A stretch of DNA of 64,000 nucleotides from Euphorbia lathyris (taxonomy: Eukaryota > Streptophyta > Magnoliopsida > Malpighiales > Euphorbiaceae). The stretch spans positions 49,064,501 through 49,128,500 of the forward strand of contig NC_088919.1 of NCBI RefSeq assembly GCF_963576675.1. Direction: 5' to 3'. Below the pieces are notes generated by a model. It was not told the origin of the DNA. It did no database searches and was given only the letters and a program-made list of their open reading frames with translations. Position 1 is the first letter of the stretch, and each line of letters starts with the position of its first letter. Both the position numbers and the translations under genes were made by a program. This document shows, piece by piece, positions 1 to 11,725 of the stretch.

Positions 1-1244
1 AATGGAAATAAAAAGTAAGACAGGACAAAGACAGCATGAGAAAACAGCACGAGCTGAGTGAAGTATAACTCAGCGTGATAAAAGATCTTCAAGCTTAAAG
101 ATCAACGAAGCTGAGTGGAACGCAACTTAGTATCAAAAGTAGAGAAGTCTTCTTGAGAACTATGTCTTGCAGAACGAAGCTGACCATGGAAGCTGAGCAA
201 AAGAGAACTCAGTACTTGAATTAGCAACAATCGAAGACAACGGCTATCAAAGTCAAGCTGAGTGATCTTCAGGATAGCACGGATGTTTCGTTTGCTAAAA
301 GACAAGATCTGACAACTGTCTGCATCAATAATAGAAACCTTGGAATTATGCAAAAGCCAATTTCGAGATGCATGGGTCAACTGTTCTTTTGCTAAAAGAC
401 AAACTGGCACAAGAAGACGAAACCTGCGAGAAGAAGACAAACCTGACGCCTGCGGAATTCAGATGACAAGATTGGTCTGCAAATCTAAAGCTGACCAGAG
501 CCTTGTCGCAAAAAGAAGCCGTTTGGATTCAATGGACAAATCCAGAATTCAAATGAACAAGTCTTCAGAATACAACTATAAAAGGACAAGTATACTTCTT
601 GGATCCTTTGCCGATTGTGAAAACAAAAAGAGAATAAGAGCATACATACAAAAGCACATCAATACAAGAAAGAGATCTTACACCAAATTTCTATTCCTGT
701 GTAAATGCTAGAGTGATTTTCTTTGTAATCATCTAAAGTGTTCTTTGTCTGAAAAAGAACAATCTTGTATCAATCGTAGTATTGAGAGAGTGTGCTGAGT
801 ACTCGATGTGGTACTCAGTGGTAGAGAAAATCTAAGTGATGGGTTGTAGCGCTTAGTGGAGTTGAGTAGACGAATAGAGGACGGTACTCTTGCATATTCA
901 ACTGCCTTGTAAACGGTTTGTGCTGAGTAATTTCTAACTCTCCTTCAATATATACCTGTATGTGTTGCGTGCTATATTTACTCGGTATATAAATTGCTTA
1001 AGCTGACACTGAGTAAATCAGAGTGCTAAGTTGGAAGCTGACTACAAAAGTGTCATTTCCCAACTCACAAGTAAAACAGTTCTAGTCAGTATCTGACTAA
1101 AGCCGTCTTACGCCTCACTCGGCCACGCTGACCAAAACTGAGTTGCGAAACTCAAAGAATTAAATTAAGTCAGCGCAATTAAAGTGAAAAAGTTACATTA
1201 GTTCCTAACCCCCCCCCCTTGGAACTAATCACAAGGGACCAACA
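1..1244 (+). repeat. 5' LTR of Sirevirus-like element B (left end missing)
   Basis: Nearly collinear with 10393-11725. It ends ...CCAACA two bases before the primer-binding site. Compared with the 3' LTR it lacks a 95-bp segment (11311-11405 in the other copy) at a shared GTGCT pentamer (920-924) and carries about 13 extra bases near 836-849. The word GCTGA, in either orientation, is strongly over-represented. Confidence 0.93.
577..584 (+). promoter_or_regulatory. TATA box of 5' LTR, element B
   Basis: TATAAAAG, repeated in the 3' LTR at 10981-10988. Its position inside the LTR fits a U3 promoter; the transcription start would lie about 30 bases downstream. Inferred from sequence only. Confidence 0.6.
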
Positions 1245-1246
1245 AG

Positions 1247-1259
1247 TGGTATCAGAGCC
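1247..1259 (+). promoter_or_regulatory. Primer-binding site, element B (tRNA-iMet type)
   Basis: TGGTATCAGAGCC, the standard plant copia/chromovirus primer-binding site complementary to the 3' end of initiator tRNA-Met. It lies two bases after the LTR end. Confidence 0.92.
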
Positions 1260-1308
1260 TAATAGCTCACTACTCAAAGATATAACTATCTTGAGCTGAT
1301 CCCGATAA

Positions 1309-3090
1309 ATGGCTAAGAACAGCACTCGTTTCCTTCTAGGGAACCAAACAACACAGATACTCCCTGAGGGATTATCTATTAGTCGGCCTCCCCTATTCTT
1401 TGGATCTAATTATACGTTCTGGAAGAATAGGATGAAGAACTTTATTCAAGCCACAAACATGAGTGCATGGCTTGCAATAGTTCAAGGCCCATATGTGCCT
1501 TATAAAACTGTTGACAATGAGAAAATTGTCAAGAGTGAAACTGAGTGGTCAGAAGCTGACCTTAAGAAACTACAAAATAATGCTTCGACTATCAATATGC
1601 TTCACTGTGCGCTAGGCGCTGCAGAATACAATAAGATTTCAGGTTGCGAGTCAGCACAGGAGATTTGGAAAAAGCTTGAAGTAACCTACGAAGGTACAAG
1701 CAAGGTCAAGGAATCAAAGGTGAACCAACATATGAGATTATACTAGCTGTTCGAGATGAACGACAATGAGGACATCTCTGGAATGAATGCTAGATTCACC
1801 AACATCATAAATGAGCTAAAAAGACTTGGCAAGAACTTCACTGAAGAAGAACATGTGAAGAAAATCTTGAGAAGCTTACCCAAGAGCTGGCAAGCTAAGA
1901 AAATGGCTGTGGAGGAAGCTCAAGACTTGACCACATATAAATAGGACGAGCTGATCGGATCTCTGCTGAGCCATGAGATCTCTATGAAAAATTTTGAAGC
2001 AAAAGAAAAGTCAGAAGACAAGAAACAAAAATCACTTGTCATGAAAGCTGACTCAATCGAAGCTGACTCATCAGATGATGAGGAAATGGCCATGTTCACA
2101 AGGAAGATGAAGAAGTTGTTCAGAAAGAATGAAAAGAACAGCAAGAGGCCATTCAGAAGAGGCGACAGGTACAAAGCTGAGTCCAGTGACAAATACAAAA
2201 AGGACAGCTCCAAGTCTGTCACATGCTTTGAGTGCCATCAAACTGAGCACATTAAGTCAAGCTGCCCTAATCTGAAGAAAGAAAAGAAGGGAAGCAAAAA
2301 GGCAATGGTGGCCATATGGAGTGACAGCGATGAGTCAACATCATCTGAAGCTGATGCCACCGAGTCAGCAAACATATGCTTCATGGCCGATGACGCTGCT
2401 GACCACACTCGATCTGAGCAAGCTGACCTCTCTGAAGAATCTGAACAAGAGGAGTACTCAAATGAGGTAACATCCTTACACTTGCTTAGAAATGAAATGA
2501 TTAACGCCCTGAGTGATTTATATACACTAACTAAAAAGTGTAACAAGAAAATAAAAGCACTCAGCAAGCGATGTGATGAGATCGAAGAGGTCAAACTTAG
2601 TGACCTTCGATATCTTCTCCAAGACAACTCAACTTTGCATAGCAACATAGAAATTATGCACAAGTTTGTCTCGGAGGTCCAATCAGATTCAAAGAAACTG
2701 AGAAAGGATGTCACAAACCTACAGAACCAAATAAAAGGTTCAACCAAATCCCATGCTGAGTACTCAGGTACTAGCCAGCGCAGACAGTTCACTCAGTGTG
2801 ATTGTTGTGGAAAAAGGGGACACACAACAGATGTGTGTTGGTATAATAAGCGGATTGTCCAATGTGACTTCTACGGAAAGAAAGGACATACCATTAAGGT
2901 ATGTTGGCATGCTCAGCACAATGGTGCTGACCAAAAACAAAGTCACCCAAAAAGGGTAACTCATTGTGACTTCTGTGGTAAACAAGGCCACATCATAAAA
3001 GTATGTTGTCACAAATTAAAACTTGATTTTGCACCTGTTTATGCTAACAAACGAGGACCCAAAAAGAATTGGGTACCTAAAGATGAATAG
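1309..3090 (+). pseudogene. gag: gag of Sirevirus-like element B, two internal stops
   Basis: One reading frame from ATG 1309, broken by TAG at 1744-1746 and 1942-1944 and ending in TAG at 3088-3090. The N-terminal half has the copia gag pattern (YTFWKNRMKNFI, then a helix-rich segment). A classical knuckle CFECHQTEHIKSSC lies at 2224-2265. A coiled-coil-like, Lys/Glu-rich segment follows (about 2460-2750). Three tandem knuckle-like units come next: 2797-2838 (CX2CX4HX4C intact), 2863-2904 (second Cys replaced by Tyr) and 2965-3006 (intact). The gag product would form the virus-like particle and bind the element's RNA through the knuckles. Gag and pol share a frame and are separated only by TAG, so read-through is the natural expression model if the element was ever active. 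The ATG at 1309 is the first after the primer-binding site and starts the conserved region. Confidence 0.9.
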
Positions 3091-3096
3091 TTTAAA

Positions 3097-6000
3097 ATGC
3101 AGGTGAGCCTGAGATGCGTGGAGAAATCGAAACTATGGTATATTGATAGCGCATGCTCGAGGCACATGACTGGTGATGAAACTCAGTTCATCACACTTGA
3201 GCTTAAACGAGGTGGAAATGTAAGCTTTGGAGACAATAAAAAGGGAAAGATAGTAGGATCAGGTACTATCGGAGGTAATCCTACTATTGAGTCAGTCTCC
3301 TTAGTTAAGGGTCTCAAATACAATCTATTGAGCGTAGCTCAGCTGTGTGATAACGGTAGACAGGTTGTATTTGATGCTACTCAGTGTCGGATACTCGAGG
3401 GAAAAACAAACAATTTGATTTTAACTGCCCCTCGTGTTGACAATGTATATATGTTGACTTTAGAAAAACATTTTTCAAAAAATATATGCTTAGTGTCTAA
3501 AGAGGATAACTCCTGGCTATGGCGTAGGAGACTTGGTCATGTAAGCATGGACCTCCTTGCCAAATTAGTTAGAAAGCAATTGGTTGATGGACTGCCCAAA
3601 TTAAAATTTGAAAAAGATCAATTATGTAATGCTTGTCAGCAAGGTAAACAAACGAAAAAGTCTTTTCAAAGTAAAAACATTGTCTCAACCAAGAGACCAT
3701 TGGAATTACTACACTTGGATCTTTTCGGACCTATCCAGCCACTCAGCTTGGGAGGTAAGAAATTTTCCTTAGTCATTGTAGACGATTTCTCTCGGTACAC
3801 TTGGATCATCTTGCTGAGTAGCAAGGATGAAACTTTTGAGATGTTCACAACATTGATTAAAAAGCTTGAAAATGACAAAGACCTAAGAGTAGCTCATATT
3901 AGAAGTGACAATGGCGGAGAATTCAAAAATCAACAGTTTGATGAATTCTGTGAAGTCAGTGGCATTGACCATAACTTTTCTGCTCCTAGGACACCTCAAC
4001 AAAATGGGATTGTTGAAAGGAAGAACAGAATAATAGTTGAAATTGCTAGGACAATGCTGAGCGAAAATAGGCTTCCAAAGTATTTCTGGGGTGAAGCTGT
4101 CCACACAGCATGTTACATACTGAATAGTGCTTTAGTTAGACCTATACTCAAGAAAACCCCATATGAACTTTGGAAAGGACGAAAGCCCAACATTGGCTAC
4201 TTTCGTGCTTTTGGGTGTAAATGTTTTATACTCAATACAAAAGATAACCTTGCGAAATTTGATGCTAAAGCTGACGAAACGATCTTTTTAGGGTACTCAA
4301 CTAACAGTAAAGCATATAGGGTGTATAATAAACGAACTCAAGTTGTAGAAGAGTCTGTCCATATAGAGTTCGATGAAACTGACCCTGCAGGAAAATCAAC
4401 TCAGTCCGCCGAAGATGAACCGAGCTCAGCTTCCGCTGACCAAACAGGAGCCGCTGAGTCATCAGTACAAGGACTGACCAAAGGTAAAAACGAAACCGAA
4501 ATTACCTTTACTGACCAATCTACCCCTGCAGATATTGTAGAAACACCTATTCCAGACAACTCAACATTACCTAAAGAAATAAAAATTCCAAGAGGACATT
4601 CGGAGAAGTCCATTCTTGATGCTGCTGACAACAAGCTGATGACAAGAGATCAGCTTAGAAAGTATCTCGGCAATGTCGCATTCGTCTCAGTGCATGAGCC
4701 AAAGAACTTCTCAGAAGCTGAGCATGACGAACACTGGATCAATGCCATGCAAGAGGAGCTTGATCAATTCAAAAGAAATAAGGTATGGGATCTAGTACCA
4801 AAACCTAGGAATCAAAAGACCATAGGAACTAAGTGGGTCTTTAGAAATAAACTAGATGAGCAAGGCAATGTGGTCAGAAACAAAGCCCGACTTGTAGCCC
4901 AAGGCTATAGTCAGCAAGAAGGCATTGACTACGGTGAGACCTTCACTCCCGTTGCTAGGTTAGAGGCTATACGAATATTGTGTGCTTATGCAAGCTATAT
5001 TAACTTTAAACTATATCAAATGGATGTTAAAAGTGCTTTTCTTAATGGCTTTATAAACGAAGAGGTATATGTTAGTCAGCCTCCAGGGTTTGAAGATCCA
5101 AAACTTCCAAACCACGTTTATAAACTCAAGAAGGCTCTATATGGGCTGAAACAAGCTCCAAGAGCTTGGTATAAGAGGTTGACCAACTTCCTGTTGACCA
5201 GGAATTATGTCAGAGGCAAAGCTGACACAACCTTGTTCATTAAGAAAAAGGGTAAAAATACCCTGCTGGCACAGATTTACGTAGATGACATAATCTTTGG
5301 TGCTACTGACGAATCTATGTGCAAAGAATTTAGTAAACAGATGCAAACTGAGTTCGAGATGTCTATTATGGGCGAACTCAACTTCTTCCTTGGTTTACAA
5401 ATCAAGCAAGGGAAGAACGACATCTTCATTAGTCAGTCCAAGTACGCCAAAGAAATGTTAAAGAAATTTGATATGGAAGAGTCTAAGCCCATATCAACCC
5501 CAATGGGTACTGACACTGTCCTTTGCGCTGACGAGAAAGGTAAGTCAGTAGATAGCAAGCTATATCGAGGTATGATAGGCTCTCTACTTTATCTTACTGC
5601 TAGTAGACCTGACATTCAGTACTCAGTATGTTATTGCGCAAGATATCAAGCTGACCCCAGAGTATCTCATCTTATAGCTGTAAAAAGAATTTTCAGATAT
5701 TTGTAGAGCTCACTTAATGCAGGTTTATGGTATCCAAATACAAATGACTTCACACTCATTGGATACACTGACGCTGACTATGGATGAGATAAGCTAGAAC
5801 GTAAAATCACTTCAGGAGGATGTCACTTCCTTGGAAGCTATCTAGTATCTTGGTTCAATAAGAAGCAATCGTCAGTAGCCCTGTCTACAACTGAATCTGA
5901 GTACATTGCTGCTGGAAGCTGTGTGGCCCAGGTCCTATGGATTAAGCAACAGCTAGAGGATTATGGAGTCAAAACAGAAACAATAGAGGTCAAATGTGAC

Positions 6001-6225
6001 AACAAGAGTGCCATTGACCTATCTAAAAATCCAATCCAACAAAGAAGGATGAAGCATGTTAGCATAAGGCATCACTTCATCAGAGATCATGTACTCAATG
6101 GTGAGATTAAGCTGACCTACGTTCCAACAGATGAATAGCTTGCAAATATCTTCATTAAGCCTCTGGCTCGTGAGCAATTTAACATACTAAGGGAAGCAAT
6201 CGGTATGTCTAATCCTCTTCAATAA
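3097..6225 (+). pseudogene. pol: pol polyprotein of Sirevirus-like element B, three internal stops
   Basis: Same frame as gag. Protease: [14 protein letters not shown] with catalytic Asp at residue 17 (Ala replaces the usual Gly of DSG). Integrase: HHCC-like finger ending [14 protein letters not shown], then the catalytic triad Asp208, Asp271 (SDNGGEF) and Glu307 (NGIVERKNR), a 35-residue D-E spacing. Reverse transcriptase: [37 protein letters not shown] and the YVDD box at residues 728-731. RNase H: STTESEYIAAGSC. The frame runs to TAA at 6223-6225 but is broken by TAG 5704-5706, TGA 5785-5787 (TGG expected in the DYGWDK-like motif) and TAG 6136-6138 (CAG expected in TDEQLA). The enzymes would copy the RNA to cDNA and insert it. 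This copy cannot make a full polyprotein. Confidence 0.94.
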
Positions 6226-6737
6226 AAATTCTATGTTTAAATTGAATGTTGAGTGATTACCATGCTGAGTGATTTGTGCCAAATTAGTAACTATTGCATG
6301 CTGAGTCAACCATAATATAAAATCACCTCATACTGAGTAGACTTACATACTAAGTGATTATCTTAAGCTAAGTTACTAAGCACACGAATAATTCTCCTAC
6401 GTAAAACTGACTACTCAAAATTTTAAACGTTTAAAATTTTTAACGCTGAGTAAAAGATCCGTCGCACAATTAATGCTGGAACGCATATTAAATAGCTACC
6501 TAGGATGACGTAATCACAATAATTAGAAGACACATGCGCCGATTATGTCATAAATGCCAGAATCATTGTCGGTTGATTATCTCGAGGTCAAAACCGCCAC
6601 CTCAACGATTCAGATCAATTCGACACCCCTATAAATAGTGGATGAATTCCCACTTCTACCTCTTTTCACTTGAAATTTCTAGCAATCAATCTCTCTCCAT
6701 CTAAAATTCCAAAACCTCTAAAAAATCTCTGAAAATC
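6226..6737 (+). promoter_or_regulatory. pol-ORF3 spacer with candidate internal promoter, element B
   Basis: A 512-bp gap with no gene. Near its end it reads like a compact plant promoter: TGACG (as-1-like half site) at 6506-6510, CTATAAATAG at 6629-6638, and a CT-rich, ATG-free leader from about 6650 to the ATG of the third ORF at 6738. ORF3 is in a different frame from pol, so it needs its own expression mechanism. Promoter function is inference; the motifs are visible directly. Confidence 0.5.
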
Positions 6738-9737
6738 ATGTCGGATTCTCAGAATATCTCCGGTGCCGGTTACGACGACAACCGCTCCGATGAAAATCCT
6801 CAATCTCATGCTCAGCAGGAATACAGCGAGACTCCCACCAAGTCTCAAGAACGCGGTCAGCATGACCAAACTCCAAGCAAGAGCCCCCACGCTGACCTTG
6901 CAACTTCGTCGAAGAAGAAACAGAAAAAGGATAAGGGGAAGAAACCGATAGAAAGAACCTACTCACTGGTCTACGAGAGTGTCAGGGGATACAAGGTTGA
7001 CCACTCCCGGTGGTTCTCTAAGGGATTCGTTGAAGCTGAGAAACCATTCTGCGAATGGATCTCTAAAAATGGCTGGGGCGAGCTCTTTTCTATTCGACAA
7101 CCCACCTACCCAGAACTGGTAAAAGAATTCTATGCCAATCTGCGAGCCGCTGATGATGATCGGGACTATATGGTCACAAAGGTCAAGGGAAAGGAAATCT
7201 TCATCAGTCCTACCTATCTCGCTAAGTTGCTCAAGCTGACCAATAGCGGAACCAAACTCAGAACAATAAATGACCACACCAAAATTGAGTATCCCACTGA
7301 GTTTTGCAAACCCGTCGGTCATGTAGGAGAAATTGCTAGTACTTCCATGGGTCAGAATCAGAAAATGGCCCATTACATCTTGACGAACTTTCTATTTCCA
7401 AAGGTCAACTCGACATCCTCAGCGTCCAACTTTGAGCAATGCTTCATCTGGCATATGCTGACCTACCAGCCACTCAACATGCCGGTTTTCTTAATCGGTG
7501 GCTTCCAACGAAGTACTGGCACCCTTAGGCTAGGCTCCCTAATCACCAAAATCCTCCAAGACTATCGAGTAAGCCTAGTAGAGGAAATCAACGTCTGGGG
7601 TACAGAGATTACAACTGGCATACTTTTCGGCCTGGCCTACGACCAACCCATCGTGCCCAAGAAAGGAAAGGGGGTCGCGGTTAAAGAAACAGAGGGCATG
7701 CTGACCAGAGAAGGGAAGAAAGTAAAGCAAGCTCGCACTGACAGAAAGAGGAAAGCGATTCAAACCTCTTCCAAAGACACTGATGCTGCCCCGAAAAAGA
7801 TTCGGTTTGTGTCCAGAGGAAAGAAAGCTGAAGCTGAGCAAGGTCAGAAGGAACCTAAGTCAGCAGAAAAACAAAAGAGGCAAGCTGAGCCTGAGGAAGA
7901 AGAAGACACTCCCGAGCAGCCTCTAAAAAAGAAGAAAAAGACTTCATCTGGGTTGAACCCTATCAACGCAGCCCCTCTTGCCTCGGTAATCTCTGAAGAC
8001 TCACATTTTGTGAGAAGTTAAGGCATTGATCTTGAGAAACCACCTATTGACCAAGAGGAAGAGTTGGGTAATTTTGAAGGTCAGTTCGACAATGAGGAGA
8101 CAGTGGATGTTGAGCCAACAAGGGCTACTGAGCAAATGAAATCGGTTGAAACTGAGCAGGTTGAAGAACAAACTGAGCCAACCGCGAAGGATCACGCCGA
8201 CCTAGGGGTAAACTCATCCTCTGAATCTCTTGACTCTATTCAAGCTGACCCCTCTCCTCCAAAGGCTAAGAAATTAAGGCGACTCAAGAAAAAGGCTCAT
8301 AAATCTCCAGTTATTGACCTTCTGGATGATTCTCCTCTACGGGATCCCATCACTGATCTCTATGACATAAAATTCAAATTCTTCTGCAATCCTACTGAGC
8401 CTTCTCCAAGGAAACTCCAGAAAAAGCAAGCCTCTGTTTCTCAAGCTGAGGAACAAGCCGATCCCAAGACTCCAGAAAATCCAATCCTTACCAAGCAAGT
8501 GCTTGAAGTTCCTGCTGGTCGAGTCAGCGCAGGAAAAGTCTGCTCACGTCAGTTTTGAAATTCCTCAATCTCCAACTCCAATTCCAGCTGACACTGAGCC
8601 AGTCAATGACTCTGCCAATCATCCTCTTCCAAATCCTTCAACGCAGAATGCTAACCAGTCAGTTCTTGCTGGTGATCTGAATAAAAGTCCAGCCACTGAC
8701 CTCGCTGGCACATCTGCTTTTGGACAGCACCAAACACCTCCTCCATCTGGTGCTACTCATATTCCGGTATCTGGGCCACAAAGTGATGAATCCTACACGT
8801 ATTTGCATGCCACTGAGTCTGGACGTCGAATCATCGACTCAGCTCAAGCCCTACTTCAGGATATTCATCAATCCAATGCCGAAGCCGCTGGGTCTGAACA
8901 TGTTGAGCCAACTCAACTTTCTTATGTCACTCAGCTTCTAACTGAAATCAAAGGTCTTAAGGATCTTCTAAGTGTCATGACATCTCTCCAATCTCAACAG
9001 CCCAAGCAGGAATCTATCGTAAAGCTGGCTGAACTCCAGCTGACAATGGTAAACCATATGAACTCTCTCCAGGGTCAACTCACCAACTTGTCAGCTGTGA
9101 ACTCAATGTATGCAACCTCAGCTGAGGTTCATCAACTTTTTACCCAGCTAAACGATGAGCAGACCAAAGCTCGTGAGTTAATCTCCTCTTCGTCTCAGTG
9201 TTCCATTGAGCAAATAAGTGAGGCAGTCCGCCTACTTAACTTGAATAAGGAAGAAATGGAAACTGACCAACTCAAGACGAACGAACTTTTGTAGTACTCC
9301 CGAGCCACTTACAAACATGTGCGCCACACGAATGCTCAACGTCAGTTCTATGATTCGGCCTTGCTTAAGATGTATCATCAAGCTTATGCCATGCTGACCG
9401 ACACTATCACCTGGGTAGGCAAATCCCAAGAATATATTTTGAGTATGCTCAGTGCCTCTATCCGAATTCCCGGTTCTGTCTTGGACGATGGTGTTCCTGT
9501 TTTTGATGGTCTAATGAAAGCACGAAAAGGCTTAAGGCATATTTCGTGAGGTTAACTCGTGCTGCTCTCAACGACACCTTCGTTCCTCCTCCGCCCGATG
9601 CTGGCAAAACGGGGGAGAAAGAACAAGATGATAAAACTCAGCATCACTCAAGGGAAACAGGAGGAGCATCTGGTAGTCAGCAGCAACAAAAGGGAAAAGG
9701 CAAAGTCAATCCTGCCCAAGTCAGCAGGAAGAAATAG
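6738..9737 (+). pseudogene. Third ORF (envelope-position, plant-mobile-element type) of Sirevirus-like element B
   Basis: Starts at ATG 6738 (frame 3) and runs about 1000 codons with lesions: TAA at 8019-8021, a frame change around 8503-8558, TAG at 9292-9294 and a second frame change near 9546. The N-terminus is Ser/Gln/Lys-rich with a basic run (KKKQKKDKGKKP). A folded core follows (about residues 75-300, from RTYSLVYESVRGYKVD to FGLAYDQP) that resembles the transposon-associated domain found in extra ORFs of plant retroelements. The middle is very charged, with basic clusters (KKKKKTSSG, KKLRRLKKKAHK). The C-terminal third is Gln/Ser-rich with predicted helices (VTQLLTEIKGLKDLLSV). I see no convincing signal peptide or transmembrane segment, so 'envelope' describes only its position. 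Function unknown. Confidence 0.75.
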
Positions 9738-10256
9738 TTTGGCTAGATTTGCTAGTTTTTATTCCTGACTTGTATTTTTTTATCTGGCGTATTTTGTCTT
9801 GCTGCCTATCTATAAACTTATGCATCTCTTATTCAAATTGACTAATCTTATGTGATGCTTACTTACGTATAACGCTGATCTGTCTTAAATTAAACAAACA
9901 AACAAAGAAGGAAAATACTCAGTACACATCAGCTTTGATACATTTTCTCTCAATAACTTTTGACACCTAAATGGACCATGTATCAAACTAAGTAAAACAT
10001 GTACTGAATCTCTTCTGAAAGCTGACCTAGGCTCATCTGAATTAGATCTTGGAAGGTCTAGAATTGAACTAAGTCATTATAAGCATATCTTAATTGTACT
10101 CAATTAAATCTTAGAAGGTTTAGAGTTAAGTTAAGTCAATAGATGCAACCCTTACGGGGGAGTAATTTCAGAAGCATAAAAAGAATTTCAATCATGGGGA
10201 ATCTCATGCTGAGTTCCATCAATTAAATATTTTGCCAACATCAAAATGGGGGAGTT
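9738..10256 (+). other. 3' untranslated region and polypurine tract of element B
   Basis: No coding potential. A secondary purine run GGGGGAGTA lies near 10156. The likely polypurine tract, AAAATGGGGGAG (about 10243-10254), lies directly before the LTR start TGTTGAAACACC at 10257. The GCTGA and ACTCAG words are again frequent. Confidence 0.75.
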
Positions 10257-11725
10257 TGTTGAAACACCTTTCCACATGATTTTGATTTGACAAAATTATT
10301 TAAGTTAATCCATGATTACGGGACAATTAAATTTAAGTGCTTTGATTTAATTGTACTAATATGTTTGTTCAATGTTGAGTATAAATATAAATGGAAATGG
10401 AAATAAAAAGTAAGACAGGACAAAGACAGCATGAGAAAACAGCACGAGCTGAGTGAAGTATAACTCAGCGTGATAAAAGATCTTCAAGCTTAAAGATCAA
10501 ACAAATCAACGAAGCTGAGTGGAACGCAACTCAGTATCAAAAGTAGAGAAGTCTTCTTGAGAACTATGTCTTGCAGAACGAAGCTAACCATGGAAGCTGA
10601 GCAAAAGAGAACTCAGTACTTGAATTAGCAACAATCGAAGACAACGGCTATCAAAGTCAAGCTGAGTGATCTTCAGGATAGCACAGATGTTCCGTTTGCT
10701 AAAAGACAAGATCCGACAACTGTCTGCACCAATAATAGAAACCTTGGAATTATGCAAAAGCCAATTTCGAGATGCATGGGTCAACTGTTCTTTTGCTAAA
10801 AGACAAACTGGCAAAAGAAGACGAAACCTGTGAGAAGAACACAAACCTGACGCCTGCGGAATTCAGATGATAAGATTGGTCTGCAAATCTGAAGCTGACC
10901 AGAGCCTTGTCGCAAAAAGAAGCCGTTTGGATTCAATAGACAAATCCAGAATTCAAATGAACAAGTCTTCAGAATACATCTATAAAAGGACAAGTATACT
11001 TCTTGGATCCTTTGCCGATTGTGAAAACAAAAAGAGAATAAGAGCATACATACAAAAGCACATCAATACAAGAAAGAGATCTTACACCAAATTTCTATTC
11101 CTGTGTAAATGCTAGAGTGATTTTCTTTGTAATCATCTAAAGTGTTCTTTGTCTGAAAAAGAACAATCTTGTATCAATCGTAGTATTGAGAGAGTGTGCT
11201 GAGTACTAGGTGTGGTACTCAGTGGTAGTGAAAATCTAAGCGCTTAGTGGAGTTGAGTAGACGAATAAAGGACGGTACTCTTGCATATTCAACTTCCTTG
11301 TAAACAGTTTGTGCTCTACCTTTAAAGAGCTCAGTATTGGATTTAAAAAGCCCGGAGGGATTCTGGGGACTGGACGTAGGCAGAGAGGCCGAACCAGGAT
11401 AAGTCGTGCTGAGTAATTTCTAACTCTCCTTCAATATATACCTGTATGTGTTGCTTGCTATATTTACTCAGTATATAAATTGCTTAAGCTGACACTGAGT
11501 AAATCAGAGTGCTAAGTTGGAAGCTCACTACAAAAGTGTCATTTCCCAACTCACAAGTAAAAAGTTCTAGTCAGTATCTGACTAAAGCCGTCTTACGCCT
11601 CACTCGGCCACGCTGACCAAAACTGAGTTGCGAAACTCAAAGAATTAAATTAAGTCAGCGCAATTAAAGTGAAAAAGTTACATTAGTTCCTAACCCCCCC
11701 TGGAACTAATCACAAGGGAGCAACA
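10257..11725 (+). repeat. 3' LTR of Sirevirus-like element B, complete
   Basis: A 1469-bp LTR bounded by the inverted pentamers TGTTG and CAACA. It holds a TATA box at 10981-10988 and, unlike the 5' copy, the segment 11311-11405 with GGACGTAGGC...GCCGAACCAGGATAA, a block that recurs in plant copia LTRs of this type. LTR-LTR divergence appears low by eye outside these indels. Confidence 0.94.

Larger units (their letters stand above)
1..11725 (+). mobile_element. Sirevirus-like Ty1/copia retrotransposon (element B), 5' end outside window
   Basis: Order on the plus strand is partial 5' LTR, tRNA-iMet-type primer-binding site, gag, pol (protease-integrase-RT-RNase H, the copia order), a long third ORF, polypurine tract and 3' LTR. 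Integrase before RT makes it Ty1/copia; a long extra ORF after pol together with a multi-knuckle gag points to the Sirevirus (Maximus/SIRE) lineage. The first bases of the window match the 3' LTR from about 10393, so the missing 5' LTR start is just left of position 1. The 3' LTR ends CAACA at 11725 and is followed by TTTAT, the probable target duplication, whose partner is off-window. It lies against Athila integrase sequence, so it inserted into that older element. All three ORFs contain stops or frameshifts. Confidence 0.93.

Noticed and set aside
102..711. Open frames inside the 5' LTR of element B and the matching frames at 10584-11115
   Set aside because: They lie entirely in LTR sequence, occur on opposite strands and encode no recognisable domain.
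6738..9737. Calling the third ORF a true envelope glycoprotein
   Set aside because: No signal peptide or transmembrane segment visible; only its position suggests envelope.
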